Shown here one piece after another: positions 20,286-31,775 of a stretch of 64,000 nucleotides of DNA. The notes beneath the pieces are model-generated. The model was not told the origin of the DNA. It saw only the letters and a program-made list of their open reading frames with translations, and made no database searches. Source of the stretch: Azolla caroliniana (Eukaryota > Polypodiophyta); the NCBI GenBank assembly GCA_043228905.1, contig JBHGNT010000011.1:22072001-22136000 (forward strand). Reading direction: 5' to 3'. Within the stretch, counting starts at the first letter, position 1; each line of letters starts with the position of its first letter. A program made the translations under genes and the position numbers.

Positions 20286-21432
20286 CAAAGCCTCTCAAAT
20301 AGTAACATTATTACCTGATAGCACAAAAGTGTAACAAGTAGATTTTAGTATCACACCTGTTGATTACAAATATTCATAACGAGTTTTAATCCAAAATAAG
20401 GAACTGAATTGAGTTGAATTTTTATAGATAATTTTACTGCAAAGCCACTCAAATAGGAGTAATGTTTACAATCAAAAGTGCATTAATATAAGAACCGTGT
20501 ACTCATCTTATTGGATAGTAAGATTTGTAGATAAAATTGCTGAAATATGATTACAACCAAAATACCTTAACCTAAGAACCATGACCATATTTTATTGGAT
20601 CATGCAGGCTTCACATAATGTCTAGTTTAGAACATGTGGGTAAGAGGAAGGTATATGAACGAGTCCCTCAAGGAACAACTCTTTCTTAAACTTCTACAAT
20701 TGTCACTATTTGTTTTGATTTTATATGGACAGATACCCACCGTCACACACACAATCACTCATTGACACATTGTTTTCCCGTGAAGCACATATCACACTTT
20801 AGAGGGAACATTGATGATGTTAACAAGAATGATGATGACATTAGCTACTTTCTCTCTTTTCCCAAACATACACTTAAATACACAAACAACCTGGATTCAC
20901 GCAGTATGCATGTCGTGTGCCAAACGTGTCACAGTATCCATGGCCACCAAACTAGCACATCCTAGGGTGTGCCAATGTTTAAGATGAACAATCCTCTTGT
21001 ATAGTTTTTGTCTTTCTCTAAGTTTGAAAGTATATTTAACTTCGTCTTCCTCTTGGACTCTTGCATACATGTGTCCTTTCTGTAAGAAAAATTTGCAATA
21101 TTCATTTTAAATCTTGTAGTAATTTTCTTTAACCATGAGACGTCTCTTGTGAAAGTTCTCAAGTATTGTCTATTTGACACCACTCCCTGTTATATTCTTC
21201 CTTCCAAAACATTAAATATGGATCCTAACTATCATTCTCTAAAAATGGGCCTATAAACTCATAAAGAATTTTATTCCAACACCGTCATCGTATGAACACA
21301 TATTTCTTTACCCTTATATCTCGCTCTCGAGAGCATATTTGTGACATTGCGTGTTGGTCTTCCACATATTACATTTCCAAATTAGGTGATTTAATGGATG
21401 TTATTTATCACAACATCGCAATGCCTAGATTT
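20286..21432. other. Non-coding DNA
   Basis: 20380-20450 repeats the sequence left of the LINE at 18770. No gene recognised elsewhere in the stretch. Confidence 0.45.
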
Positions 21433-21783
21433 GAGAACCCAGATCGCATTGAACCGAGAATAGGGAGATATTGCCCCTATAATGAGCATGTTGTTCATCG
21501 AAGCATTGAAATGTCTCGAATCGAGAACCCAAATATAATTCCCAGAATTGGGAGATATTGTCTTTATGATGACCATGCTATTCAACAAACCATTGCCATG
21601 TCTTGAGTTGAGAACCCAAATATCATACCAAGAATAGGGAGACATTCTCTCTATGATGACTAAGTTATTCATTAAAGCATTGCAATGGCTTGACTTGAGA
21701 ACCCAAACATCATTCCAAGAGTAGAGAAGCATTGTCTCTATGATCACTTCCGCCCACTTTTGAAATACTTTGACGATCAACAA
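21433..21783 (-). repeat. Four-copy 87-90 bp tandem repeat, open on the minus strand
   Basis: Copies start with GAGAACCC at 21433, 21523, 21610 and 21697 (periods 90, 87, 87). Copies are diverged by substitutions but periods stay multiples of three. A minus-strand frame from 21783 to 21391 (130 aa) crosses all copies, giving about 29-residue repeats with a SPYS...IWVL...SRH pattern. No known domain recognised; could be a gene fragment or chance. Confidence 0.7.
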
Positions 21784-22497
21784 ATTTACAAAGTTCTCTC
21801 TTGTCTTTCCCTCAACGCTTTTGCCCTAGAACAATCATGTATTTTTTCTTGTTTTAGTTTTCTTGACGTATAATGATTCCATTCTAGTCATGGTTGTATC
21901 CATCATCATGAAAATTGACACATAGTTAGGGTTGTATTCCAATCTTGAAACTTTCTATTTGTTTATGTGAGATGTGCATCTTCTAATTTTTGAAGAACTT
22001 CTTTGCAATTTTGCAACATGATCATTTGCAAAATGTCTACATCCATTTTCATTGATAGTCTCATCACATCCATCTTTTAGGAAACTCTTAAACGGAGTGT
22101 CTTTGGAATGCAATTCCTGAAGGCTTGGTCATTTTATGGAATCAAGACTATCAATATGCCAATGTCGTCGTCCTACACAAGATTGATCAAGGAAGACAAC
22201 CAAAAGTTTGAATTTGAATGAGAAAAAATGGGGAAAGTTTTGTATTGATTTGCTACTAGAAGTATAATGTATGCCATGATGAAATAAACTTGTTATTATG
22301 TTCACATTTGGTGCAATTGGAAGGGGTAAAAGAATTATGTGATATTTGTGCCATTAGGTAAACCAAACAATTGTACAAAAATTCTTATGACGTCACATGT
22401 GTGAACAACAAGAATTCTACATCAACATATGTGTCTCTATAACATCAAGATTGCACAATCGTGTTAACAAGGGAAGTGGATTCTAGCAACTAGCAAA
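21784..22497. other. Non-coding DNA before the old Gypsy element
   Basis: AT-rich; no coding sequence or structured repeat recognised. Confidence 0.4.
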
Positions 22498-22934
22498 TGT
22501 TGGCCGGAGGCCGGAGTATGAAAGACGAGTGGGGGATGAGTTGGAAGCGGAAAGTATTAGTTATTAATTAGCTAGAATTCCGGAAGAGTTGCAACGATTC
22601 GGATCTGAACCGATCCGTAGTTGGCTGCCGGTATGACACCGTTTTGTAATAAGAACCGGATGCCTATAAAAGGATCCGATGAACGATGTATTAAAGGAGG
22701 GGAAATGAATATAAGTAGAATTGCCTTGGAGACTATTGCGTACCTTCCATTCTATGCTTATGGTTCTATCTTACGTATGGCATCAATCTGTGTATGTTGT
22801 TAATCCGGAACTAACCCGGAAATAGTCTGATATAATTATAATTCTGCCGAAAGCATAAACCCCGTAACCACCCTTTGGTGAAGTGATCCGAAAGGACACC
22901 ATGTGTTAGTGGCTAGTCCGGCCCAAGAATAACA
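22498..22934 (+). repeat. 5' LTR of the old Gypsy element (437 bp)
   Basis: TG...CA ends; TATA-like CCTATAAAAGG near 22671. Includes an 18-bp stretch around 22803-22820 that is missing from the 3' LTR. Confidence 0.9.
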
Positions 22935-22955
22935 CAATTTTGAAGACCACGATTC

Positions 22956-23162
22956 TTGGAGAGCGCAGTGAACATCGGGGAATGGATGACTAGACTGACA
23001 AACGACCCAGTCGCCGAACGAGCGAGAAGACTAGCCGAGAGACTACGGACGCGGGAGGCCTACCGGTGTCGCGAAAATACGACGAGGATACGTGAACTTG
23101 AGGCAGGACCCCGGGGCCTTCGACTAGAGGATATCACAATATGTCCCAAGATTGGGATTTAG
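22956..23162 (+). pseudogene. Putative gag N-terminal fragment of the old Gypsy element
   Basis: Open frame just after the 5' LTR encoding an Arg/Glu-rich peptide (NDPVAERARRLAERLRTRE) that resembles the charged N-terminus of plant Gypsy Gag. It stops at 23162, where an unrelated insert begins. Confidence 0.45.
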
Positions 23163-23179
23163 AAGTTTAGGTTTACTAA

Positions 23180-23350
23180 GTTTAATAGAAAAGAAAATTT
23201 AGGGGTTTTTGAGAGATATGGCTTCCGTAGGGAAAATTAGGGTTTTTGGCTTTCGTAGGGAAATTAGGGTTTATGAGAGATATGGCTTCCGTATGGAAAA
23301 TTAGGGTTTATCAGTCATATGGCTTCCGTAAGGAAATTATGGTTTATGAG
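23180..23350 (+). repeat. Degenerate ~50-bp tandem repeat with TTAGGGTTT
   Basis: Four units share GGCTTCCGTAGGGAAA followed by TTAGGGTTT or close variants. TTAGGGTTT is the plant telomere-type motif, here interstitial and probably coincidental to the repeat. Confidence 0.7.
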
Positions 23351-23754
23351 TGTTATGACTCCCATAAGATAAGGGAGCTAAGAAGGAAAAGAAAATAAAA
23401 ATATGGAGAGAGCATGAGTGTAGGAAAAAAGAAAAGGAATTTTATATGGAGTTCTCCCTTGATTATCGCTTTCCATGTTACTTTGCATGTGCACCTTTAG
23501 TTGCACAGCCTCTACTTTTAGTTGCATCCATTTTTAGTTGCATGGCTTTTTCTTTTAGTTGCATACGACCGTCCATATGACCTTACTTTAGTTTTCTTTA
23601 CTTTACTTTAATTAGCCACTTGATCCAATCATCCGTCTGTCTCGATTGTTGCCCATCCAATACGTCCGGTCTGCGTCTGGTCCGCGTCCAGCCTTGTCCG
23701 GTCGCCAATTCCGCCCGACCACCGGTTTCGTCCGATCGTCGGTTGTCGGATCCG

Positions 23755-23884
23755 CCCGGTTTCCGACACCATCCGATTGCCAATTACGCCGGTTCCTGTT
23801 TCCTTCTCGACCGGTTCCTGTTTGCTTACCGGCCGGTTCCGGATTGCTTACCGACCGGTTCCAGATTGCTTTCCGGCCGGTAAG
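23755..23884 (+). repeat. CCGGTT minisatellite, left block
   Basis: About 21-22 bp units built on CCGGTTCC...TTGCTTACCGG. A similar block with the same entry sequence (ACACCATCCGATTGCC) occurs at 24671-24780, on the other side of the LTR and integrase fragments. Confidence 0.75.
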
Positions 23885-24285
23885 TGTCAGGAATAGTACT
23901 AAAGCAGAGAGGGAATTAGTACTAAAGAAGAGAAGTACTATTAGTACTAAGAGGACGGGACTACGTAAGATTCCCGATAGAGAGAGAGAAGAGAAAAGAG
24001 AGATAGCGAGGAAGAGAGAGAGAGAGAGAGAGAGATGATGATAATAGCTAATATATTATGTGAAGGATAAGTACAAAATGGCTAAGAGGCTTAAGACTGG
24101 CGTTGAACCAATTTGGTTCAACATAATGCCTAGTGCCTTCTTTTATAGTGTTCTCAAGAGTAATCCTGAAGCTTCTAGAATGTTCCAGAGAAATCTAGAA
24201 TATACATTAATTTCTTATAATAAAACTTAAATGAAAATAATATCCTACGTATTACAATAGATGGTATAATGGTCAAGAACTCATC
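23885..24285 (-). mobile_element. Truncated LTR related to the chromovirus LTR
   Basis: Aligns along its length with 3238-3660: start TGTCAGGAAT, four AGTACT motifs (23895-23948), GA-rich tract, minus TATA (about 24140-24147), heat-shock element GAAGCTTCTAGAATGTTCC (24168-24186) and the beginning of the tRNA-like edge. Diverged by many substitutions, so it is a separate, older subfamily. The outer end after about 24285 is lost. Confidence 0.85.
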
Positions 24286-24678
24286 CCATAATGCTTGCCC
24301 TTCAACTTGATTGGTAAGATCCTCTCTCGTGCGCACAAGATACTTCATCTACCATCTCCCCATTGGCATCATCACGATGTCCACCATCCACTTGTAATGC
24401 ATAGCCAATGAGTAAGTCGGATGAAGTTCATCTCGATGGTGAATATTCAAAAACATCTGACATTCCTTACATGTTTCCACATAAGCTGCTACATCTTTGT
24501 AAATGCCCGACCACCAATATTTCTCCTTAAGCTTCGTTAATGTAGCCCATATTCCTCGATGTCCTGCAAAAACAGTATCATGAAATTCAGACATTAGTTT
24601 TTGTTGGTCTTCTAGCTTGCTGACAACTCTCATTGGAGTCCCATTCTTCTTTTTTGCATCCCGGTTTTGCAACACCAT
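24286..24678 (-). pseudogene. Gypsy integrase fragment (zinc-binding N-terminus)
   Basis: Minus-strand frame with the H2C2 integrase pattern: FHDTVFAGHRG (two His), then KYWWSGIYKDVAAYVETC and KECQ (two Cys). It continues past its stop at 24349 with TREDLTNQVEG, then breaks at the LTR. The catalytic core is absent. The wording is that of non-chromodomain plant Gypsy elements, unlike the chromovirus whose LTR abuts it, so this is a chimeric junction. Confidence 0.75.
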
Positions 24679-24780
24679 CCGATTGCCGATTTCGCCGGTT
24701 CTGATTTGCTTACCGGCCGGTTCCAGTTTGCTTCCCGACCGGTTCCGGTTTGCTTTCCGGCCGGTTCCGTTTTATTGCCA
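24671..24780 (+). repeat. CCGGTT minisatellite, right block
   Basis: Second copy of the array at 23755-23884, about 80-85% alike by eye. The two flank the fragments at 23885-24670 as direct repeats. Confidence 0.7.
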
Positions 24781-25080
24781 GTCGGTTTTTGGGAACTTGG
24801 GCACATTCATCCATGTAGACAAAGTGGCCAAAGTGCTCTTAGCACAAATGAAAAATGAGGGATCTCAATGTGCTTATATAGCCAGGGCCTTAAGTTTCCT
24901 ATCTATGTGAGATACTTCAAAATTCTATTTTCCCTATCTCCTCAAGCTTCATGTCCACATAATTATTTTGTATATAGTAAAATGTGTTTTGACGCTCTTC
25001 AGTACATCCATATTTCTATAACAAGCTACTAATCTAATCTAAAATAATTATTTCATTATTTTTTTTACATAGTGTGTGAA
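24781..25080 (+). other. End of the insert within gag, unknown origin
   Basis: AT-rich; a TATA-like TTATATAG at about 24875. The right edge (GAAGATTCACACGACA) resembles ends of the solo LTR at 1989-3127 (ATCTTCACGACA), so the insert may be a related LTR. Confidence 0.3.
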
Positions 25081-25659
25081 GATTCACACGACACTAGTAG
25101 GTGGCCGAGGAGATCCGGCAGGACCGGTCTTTTCCCAGAACGATTCGGCGGATGGCAGGCGAGTCGCATCGATTGCAGAACCAACAATATATCGACGAAG
25201 GCCGTAGCCTGAGCAGCTTATGACAGGCTGAATGGATACTACACACTCTTGCCATAGGAGTTGGAGAATCCGAAGCCTTTTCCAACTTTGAGTCGGAATC
25301 AGACAACGAGCATAGCGTGTAGTCGAATTATCGAAGCACTCACGACGCCCCGGACAATCCGGCGGAAGATGGTTCGGAGCACACACCGTCATCGGAAGCA
25401 GACACAACATTACCCACACCGCTGGACCATGAAACAAACCAAGACCAAAAGTTAGAGGAAAAGGCTGAGCGCGTATCAACACCATCACCGGATCACAATC
25501 CGAGAAAATGAGCGATCGCGTACCAATGCCACTACTAAACTAGAATTCGGAAAAAGTAGAGGATCGGACACCAACACCACCCCCAATACTACCCTTCGAC
25601 TATGATACCATGCCATAACCATACCCAAAGTACGGGGACGAACCGGATGCAGAAGCGCA

Positions 25660-26890
25660 TGTCTATGTTGTTCTACAGACATGGGAAACGAACCATGTCT
25701 CGCACCGGTTGATAGAAGCAGAGGTCGAACGATCCATGATAGCAGAATTCAGGATGACATTGGGGGGACCAGGAGGAAAGTGGCACAAAAAGCACCTTCT
25801 TGGGAGCTACGCCACATTCAAAGCTTTGTAGAATAAATTCCCGCGGTTGTTTCACCGAAAGCTGGAGCAAAGAGAGCTAGTCGGCCAGTTCTTTACGGTT
25901 TACCAGGAATCCAATGAGACAATCTCGCAATTCGTGATCCGTTTCCAGATACTGCACAACGAACTGACAAGGCCACCTTCGGAAGACAAGGCAAACACGG
26001 TCTTTCTAGCCGCACTCCGGGAGCTGCTAGGAACAATGCTGACAATATTCTATTTTCGGACAAGCACCATGGATGAAGTCATCGACCGAGTGCTAGAAAT
26101 GGATAGGGCCCAGAATACGAATCACATGGCAATGGGAGCTCTACAACAAGTGCTACCCAAAGAAGAGGACTGACGGTTTCGATATGCAGTCCAATGTACA
26201 ACGTGCCTCAACCCCGATCACTCGACGTTAGAATGCACGATGCGGACACAGTGCATGTTGGGCCACTCCCAGTCCCAACCATGGACCGGTGCGAGTGGCA
26301 CCGGTCTAACACATGGAGCCCTAGAGCGAACAACAACCAGAAGAGGGACGATTCCGATGGGAAGAACGATTTCGACCGAAACAAAAGGACCGGTACAACG
26401 TCAGAAGAAGAGAAGACTATGACGATGACTACAAGTACCGACTAGGGGGAGACTACAATCGAGAGCATTACAATTGTGACTACTCCCCGGATTAGAATTG
26501 TAGAAGAGATGACAGAAGATGCCCAGAATGACGGGAGTACCCAGATCAGGATAGACGGTACCCGGAACGCCAAGGGAATCGGAACCACTACCGCTACAAC
26601 CGTAAGGGAAAGAATCATCGAGAAGAAGGTTGGGAACTAGCTAGAGAATACCGAAGGGAGACGAATACTGAAACAACCGTCCCAGTCCCGCAATTGGAGC
26701 AATGGAGGCTGGAGGAAACCAATCGCATGAATTCTGGTAGTAACCCGGGAATGATGGAGAAAGGAGAATCAAGTAATAACCGGAGGGTTTACTGCTACTT
26801 CTGTCGGAAGGAAGGAAATTATAGTAGTTAGTGCCTGGACAATACCAATGAAAAGCAGCCAATGGTGAATATGGTAACCGCAAAGGTGAC
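25660..26890 (+). pseudogene. Broken gag of the old Gypsy element
   Basis: The retrotransposon Gag domain is visible from about 25740 (GGPGGKWHKKHLLGSYATFKAL) through the open frame 25847-26173 (QFFTVYQESNETISQFVIRF). After a stop, a CCHC knuckle appears in a shifted frame (C-T-T-C-x4-H-x4-C, about 26196-26237). A second knuckle near 26792 reads CYFCRKEGNYSS-stop-C, with the His replaced by Asn and a stop before the last Cys. Not translatable as one product. Confidence 0.8.
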
Positions 26891-27119
26891 CGACGTTCAG
26901 CAAGTCACCACAAGAGCTAAAGGGAAAACTACCGAGTGGGAAACTAAAGAGGCCATCCGAAAGTAGGCTATTGGATGGATACAGAAGGCCAATGAATGAA
27001 ATGTGGCCAAGCTGCGACGACACCGCAAACCTCCAGAAGCACCAATAGAGACCACAAACGATGACTCGACCTTGTAGGCGTTACAAGAATGTCATATCAT
27101 GCTACCACTAGGTCGCTTA

Positions 27120-28545
27120 TTATAGTTAGTCCCTCGATTTACAGAAGGACTCAAATCGGTGATAGTGCCATAAAACTCGGAGACGACACTGACCTTCTTC
27201 TCCAACCCAGAGGAAGGACCGACAATAGTGAACACCAACAGTCCGACAATAACGACTATCATTAAAGGAAAAGAAATAACCAGAACAATTGTGGATGGAG
27301 GGTCTGGAGTAAACGTGATAAGCCAACGAACCTATGACAACCTTGGTATCATAGAATGGGAATCGTGCCCGTTCTAGCTGCGTATAGCGGATACTAGTTC
27401 GGATCGGTGGGCATGTTTTCCTAATATCTACGGTAGTCTTGAACCTCAACGCGCAGGGAGCGTATCCCCTGTTGTAAGGGAGACCATGGCTAAGGACGGT
27501 GCATATAAAGCAAATTTGGCAAAAGAACGTCATTACCTTCCACAGAGAAAAGATGAAGGTACGGGTCCCAACCAAACCATGTGTGGGTACCATTAAGGAG
27601 TTAACACCGTTATATGCAGAGAGCATAAACATGTTGGACGGGTTAACAGACGACAAAGTCGAGCGGTAACTAGATGAACACCCGAAGGTAGAAGTAGATA
27701 TCGCCGAAGCCGTGACACCGTACGTCGTGTACTCAGAGGAAGTCCTTGACGAACCGGATCGGGAGGCGATCCGTGAACTCCGACAAGCACAAGAATCGCT
27801 GGAATGGGAAATGGCGGTATCACAATGGGTGAAGGCATCTCAACTAGAAGAGGTGGACCTTGGGACTAGGGAGGCACCAAAAGCAGTGTACGTGGCAAAG
27901 GAAATGCTCCCATAGGAGAAGAAAGCAACAATTGTTTTCCTTAAAGAATTTTGAGCCGTGTTGGCCTGGTCATACGAAGATATGTGAGGGCTAGATCCCC
28001 AACTATACCAGCATCAAATACACCTCAGCAAGGACGCGAAACCAGTAGTGCATTGAAGGTACCGGATGAACCTGAATTATGCCTCGAGAGTCAAAGAAGA
28101 AATCGATAAGATGTTGAGCATTGGCTTTATCCGACCGGTAAAACAAGCTACATGGCTAAGTCCGATTGTCCACTGCCATTTACGGATGGAGTCTTCGACG
28201 CGGTAGCCGGTCATGAGATGTATAGTTTCCTCGATGGGTTCAACGAGTATAATCAAATCCGAATGCACTCGACGGATTAGGAGAAAACAACATTCGTTAT
28301 GAAATGGGTAGTGTTCGTCATGGTAGTAATGTTGTTCGGCCTAAAGACAACACCAACAACATTCCAGAGGATTATCATGGAAATATTCTGGGAATATATT
28401 CCAACATTCATGCAGGTGTCTAGAGAAGTGTCGGGGATTCCGTTTGAGCTTGAATACGGTGTCTGCTCGGGCCCATTCCAGAGGATTATTATTGTCAGTA
28501 AAGACGGGATCACCGTAGATCCGGACAAGGCGAACCCTTCTTAAA
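27120..28545 (+). pseudogene. Broken protease and reverse transcriptase of the old Gypsy element
   Basis: A retropepsin-like motif VDGGSGVNVIS lies at about 27291-27323. RT follows from about 28060 (VKEEIDKMLSIGFIRPV), with FTDGVFDAVAGHEMYSFLDG and MLFGLKTTPTTFQR in shifted frames. The YxDD catalytic box is not found: after TFMQV the sequence changes to a partly duplicated segment (CCATTCCAGAGGATTATTAT, repeating CATTCCAGAGGATTATCAT 28359 on), so the active site is lost. Many stops. Confidence 0.78.
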
Positions 28546-28739
28546 AGCACCGGCACCGACTAACGCCAAGGCATTGAGCTGGTTTTTGGGACAGATTCGG
28601 TGGCATAGCCAGATGCTCAGATAACTAGCAGACTTCGCAACTCTACTACATGCGGCGGTGCACTGTGTACCCTTTGAATGGACGGAGCAAGAAGATAAGA
28701 CGTACCAAGCACTGAGGGGGATGTTGTCATAGGCCCCGG

Positions 28740-29161
28740 TAGTATAACCATTGGACTGGACGAAAGATTTGCACGTGTTCGTAGACACGTCTGACGTAGC
28801 AATAGGAAGTGTGCTCATGCAGATGACCAAACCTAGGTGGTACCATCCGGTGTCTTACGCAAACCCGAAACTCTAAAAGGCAGAACATAATTATTCTACA
28901 ATGGGGAGAGAAGCCCTCGGAATGATATACAACGTCACAAAGTACCGCCGCTATCTAGTAGGACGCAAGTTTTCCTTCGATGTGGACCATTGGGCGTTAC
29001 TATATTTGGTATGCAAGGCATCCGTAACCGGTAAATTAGCATGGTGGACATTACTACTGCAAGAATTCGAATTCGAAATATTCCACCAATCGGGAGTACA
29101 ACACGCGGTGGCAGACTACTTGAGCCGGTTGGAATTCGGAGAGGACGGTGACGGAGTCTGA
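28740..29161 (+). pseudogene. Broken RNase H of the old Gypsy element
   Basis: FVDTSDVAIGSVLMQ carries the first catalytic Asp in the usual context, followed after a stop by an open frame 28901-29161 with YSTMGREALGMIYNVTKYRRYL, VDHWALLYL and a final VADYLSRLE, the normal RNase H order. Confidence 0.8.
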
Positions 29162-29394
29162 GACGATTTCCCGGATGCAGAGGTATTCAAAGTCACCACA
29201 TATACGGTAGTGGATGACACAGTGGCCAACGAAGATATATGGCTCACCCACATGCATTAGTTCTTGAGTACTAGATTGCCTCCGGAAGAGCTGAGTCGGG
29301 ATGAACGGAAACGGTTGGCAGTTCATAGTCGACACTAAACCGCGCGGTAAGGAGTGATAAAAAGGAAGCAATTTTAAGAGAGGCTCGTTGCGGC

Positions 29395-30988
29395 GTTGCC
29401 GAAGGCCACTATACTGGAGAAGTGGGCTATGCAAATGGGAAACCGATACGTTATCGTGGCAACCGACTACTGCACAAAATGGGTAGAAGCTAAACCAGTC
29501 AAGGATAACACCACGACGATCGAGCTCATCGACGGAGAAATGTTTATATGAGTACATATGGTGCTGAAACGGGTGCCCGATTGAGCTCATCAACAACTAA
29601 GGCGATTACTTCTTGGGGCAAGTCGTGGAAAGCTTGACGTCGTTCTACGCGGTAGTGCATAAACGCAACATACCTTACTATTAGCATGCGAATGGATTGG
29701 CGGAGTCCACAAACAAAACGCTAAACTACAAAGCGTGTTATGGGCATACCGAACGGCTTACAAAATAAGCATTCGGAAAACACTGTTCCGATTGGCTTTT
29801 TGATTAGAGGCAGTCATGCCTATGGAATTTCAAATTCCTAGCTTATGGATACAAGTCCGGGAACGTTTAAGCGAGAAGGAATCGGAAAAAGATCCGGTTG
29901 GCAACACTATGTGTTGTCCGCCAGACCCTATTATTCGAAGCGATAAAGAAACGCATGTAACGGTTCACGCTAGGAGCATAACGGGAAAAAGGGCATGTGT
30001 ATATAAAGGGTGGAAATCCTCTGTAAAGGGCTAGGGTGTATTTTGGGAGCTACCCTTTTGGTAATACAATACTATCTTCTCTGATTCTCGTGTCTGTGTA
30101 AGTCGTCTATTGCTTCAGTGTAGTACTTTGTTGGTAACTATGGGCTAGTAAGCATAGGGTGAGTGTGTATACGAGATTACACACTTGTGAGCTTTGGTTG
30201 TAGCCGTCTCCCTTCACGGCCAGACGATACGCATTGCATTGTAAGCCTGTTACGCTTCGTGCACCTACGAATCTATTCCTTGCACCGCAATCACCTTGAA
30301 GTCTACCTCGAAGGACTGAGAGTAGACAATGTTCCTAATCGATAACATTTTTGGCACGCCTGGTGTAGCAGAATTGCACACCTACCGGGCGGATTGGGAG
30401 AACCTATGAAAAGAAGGTAGAGGCTTCTACAAGCTCAATGAGGAAAGCATGGGCAAATCAGAGCGCTCACATGAATCAAAAAGTAGAAGTCATGCAGTGG
30501 CAAACAAGAGTGCCCACATGAACCAAAAAGCTCATAGCATCCACATATGATATCGCATTTCCGAGTTCGAATACTTGAATCGAAGCCAACTACGTAGGCT
30601 ATGCGAACTAGAAGAACACCAGATAGCCAGTGTGGTGCAGTTGAAACTCGAACAACGCAGGAGGAAAGCCTTTGTGGACCGGCACACACGGGGAAATGAG
30701 AAGGAATTTGGCATCGGGAAGCCGGTGCTAGTTTTCCAGACCAGAATGGGTAAGATGTCGGGGAAGCTGCAGTTTCGGTGGACCGGACCGTTTTGGATTA
30801 CCAGGGAATTCAAGGGATCGTACGAACTAGGCACGCTAGCCGTCGAAGTGTTGGACAAGTGGGTGAACGATTTCCAGTTAAAACCCTACCAAGGACTGAT
30901 GCCGAAGAATCCGTTCAAACAACCAGAGACTGACATGCAAGGACCTGCGCCGACAATGGAGCCGGTATCTTCAGGTATGACGAACTAG
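29395..30988 (+). pseudogene. Broken integrase of the old Gypsy element, interrupted by an LTR
   Basis: Core block [18 protein letters not shown] starts near 29457; the second catalytic Asp position reads IN-N-stop-GDYF; NGLAESTNKT near 29695 holds the Glu. After RLSEKES (29885) foreign DNA follows. The C-terminal part resumes near 30565 and is open to 30988 (RRLCELEEHQIASVVQLKL, RWTGPFWI = GPF module). No chromodomain follows. Confidence 0.8.
29912..30347 (+). mobile_element. LTR with adjoining PBS inserted in the integrase region (436 bp)
   Basis: TGTTGTCCGCC at 29912 and TCGATAACA at 30347 give TG...CA ends; TATATAAAG near 30001. Directly after, TTTTTGGCACGCCTGGTG looks like a tRNA-type PBS. 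About 200 bp of unrecognised DNA follows before integrase resumes near 30560; no second LTR is seen, so this is the left end of a truncated element. Confidence 0.6.
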
Positions 30989-30999
30989 TAGTCCTTTAA

Positions 31000-31340
31000 C
31001 CAAGAAAAGAAAAATTAAGAAAAGACGTGACATCAGTCATTTAAAGCATCAAGGATACGATTTGATATTATGAACGGCCACCACGAAAAGACGTGATATC
31101 AACCATTTAAAGCATACCACGCAGCGTACTCATACTATAATCGTACACCACGTGCATGTGCAAGAATCAAGAAAAGACGGCTTGAACCAGATGACCGAAA
31201 GCCTGTCATTTCATGAATGACGGCTTCTGAGAGCGTAGCAGAGCACAGATATTTCATATTTCCAAAAAAGCACATGCAACCAACCCCAAGCACATCTTCA
31301 TAGTACTGCAAGCAAAGAAGAAGACACATGACCGATGGCA
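31000..31340 (+). other. Spacer after integrase with short direct repeats
   Basis: GAAAAGACGTGACATCAGTC and GAAAAGACGTGATATCAACC (about 31019 and 31084), each followed by ATTTAAAGCAT, are tandem copies about 65 bp apart; a third partial GAAAAGACGG lies at 31169. Confidence 0.5.
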
Positions 31341-31775
31341 CTCTCGACCGCAACTAGGGACTATCTCATCAAGCACGAATAGGAAGGTTTCCTCCGGGTG
31401 GCGGAGAAGGTCGTTGCCATCATAGACCTTGAAGAAATATCCAAAGGCACTGTGCAGGCCCTCGTAGCATTGCATATCGGAGGATTGTACTCCATAGAAA
31501 ACTCCTCCATAGAGGTCCTAACAGAATACTTCGTGGAGTATTCCCTCACCAGCAAAGTGTACAACATGGAGCGCGGCGAGCACCCCTTGTTTAGGGAGGT
31601 AGCTCATGTTTTGTTAGAATATGGTTTTGTGCACCATCGCCCACTAGCCATGCCGAAGAACAGAGCCGGTTTTATCATTGCCACATTCGAAGGCATCGAA
31701 GTAGATTGGCCGATAATCATGGCGGATGCATTAATAGCAGGCATCCAAGCAATCGTAGATGGCACAAAGGCCTAG
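31341..31775 (+). pseudogene. Extra 3' ORF of the old Gypsy element, part 1
   Basis: The frame opens before 31341, has a stop at 31381 and is then open for about 130 codons to 31775. It encodes a globular-looking peptide (FLRVAEKVVAIIDLEEI, LYSIENSSIEVLTEYFVEYS, HPLFREVAHVLLEYGFVHHR) that is not part of known gag-pol. I do not recognise the family. It could be an envelope-position or captured ORF, as some plant Gypsy lineages carry extra genes after integrase. Confidence 0.5.

Noticed and set aside
21433-21783. Tandem repeat considered as a CRISPR-like array
   Set aside because: Units are contiguous and diverged with no spacers; this is a plant genome.
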